A stretch of DNA of 64,000 bases, from assembly GCA_905182985.1 (NCBI GenBank), contig CAJJDN010000005.1, forward strand, positions 58,627 through 122,626. The letters run 5' to 3'. A program made the position numbers and the translations under genes. The notes under the pieces were generated by a model, which saw nothing but the letters and a program-made list of their open reading frames with translations, did no database searches and had not been told where the DNA came from. The DNA comes from Paramecium sonneborni. Its lineage: Eukaryota > Ciliophora > Oligohymenophorea > Peniculida > Parameciidae. This document shows, in pieces, positions 62,839 through 64,000 of the stretch. Positions within the stretch are counted from its first letter, which is position 1; each line of letters starts with the position of its first letter.

Positions 62839-64000
<1,162 letters not shown>

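Overview
The window is ciliate macronuclear DNA, almost certainly Paramecium. It is very AT-rich. Long reading frames appear only when TAA and TAG are read as glutamine and TGA is the sole stop. Genes are interrupted by tiny GTA...AG introns of 20-32 nt (79 resolved here), and gene spacing goes down to 31-53 bp. A trichocyst matrix protein gene (1821-2969) is a Paramecium-type marker. With these rules nearly every gene resolves to one continuous frame, and the spliced lengths of the complete models are divisible by three. No tRNA, rRNA, CRISPR array, transposon or telomeric repeat was recognised.

Layout. 1-7.7 kb: tail of a Gln-rich protein, a protein with a zinc-binding N-terminus, a trichocyst matrix protein, a CDPK, a dual-specificity phosphatase head-to-head with it, and a small hypothetical. 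8-19.2 kb: a 724-aa coiled-coil protein, the phenylalanyl-tRNA synthetase beta chain, a voltage-gated-type K+ channel with a cyclic-nucleotide-binding-like domain, a 525-aa coiled-coil protein on a 78-bp divergent promoter, and a 7-TM protein with a possible RGS-like tail. 20.4-34.1 kb: a full ABCA transporter, a 1214-aa coiled-coil protein, a ULK-like kinase and a 981-aa coiled-coil protein. 34.6-40.1 kb: a protein with two cyclic-nucleotide-binding domains, a MAPR/cytochrome-b5-like heme protein and a second ULK-like kinase. 40.1-47.8 kb: two large helical proteins of unknown function and an amino-acid transporter. 48.5-64 kb: an AGC kinase, a one-finger C2H2 protein, a TLDc protein, a small Cys/His protein, two hypotheticals, a HEAT-repeat PP4R1/PR65-like phosphatase subunit and the 3' two thirds of phosphoglucomutase/parafusin.

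Two single-N gaps (5324 and 35769) are each flanked by apparently identical direct repeats of 1186 and 1131 bp. These look like unmerged contig overlaps, not biological duplications. They create false 5' copies of the CDPK, phosphatase and cNMP-binding genes, and the intact copies are identified below.

The gene set is rich in signalling: Ca2+ kinase and phosphatase, cNMP-binding proteins, a K+ channel, a 7-TM protein, an AGC kinase, two ULK-like kinases and a phosphatase scaffold. It also includes two exocytosis-associated genes. Ciliate macronuclear genes are not in operons, so neighbours are treated as independent transcription units apart from shared divergent promoters.
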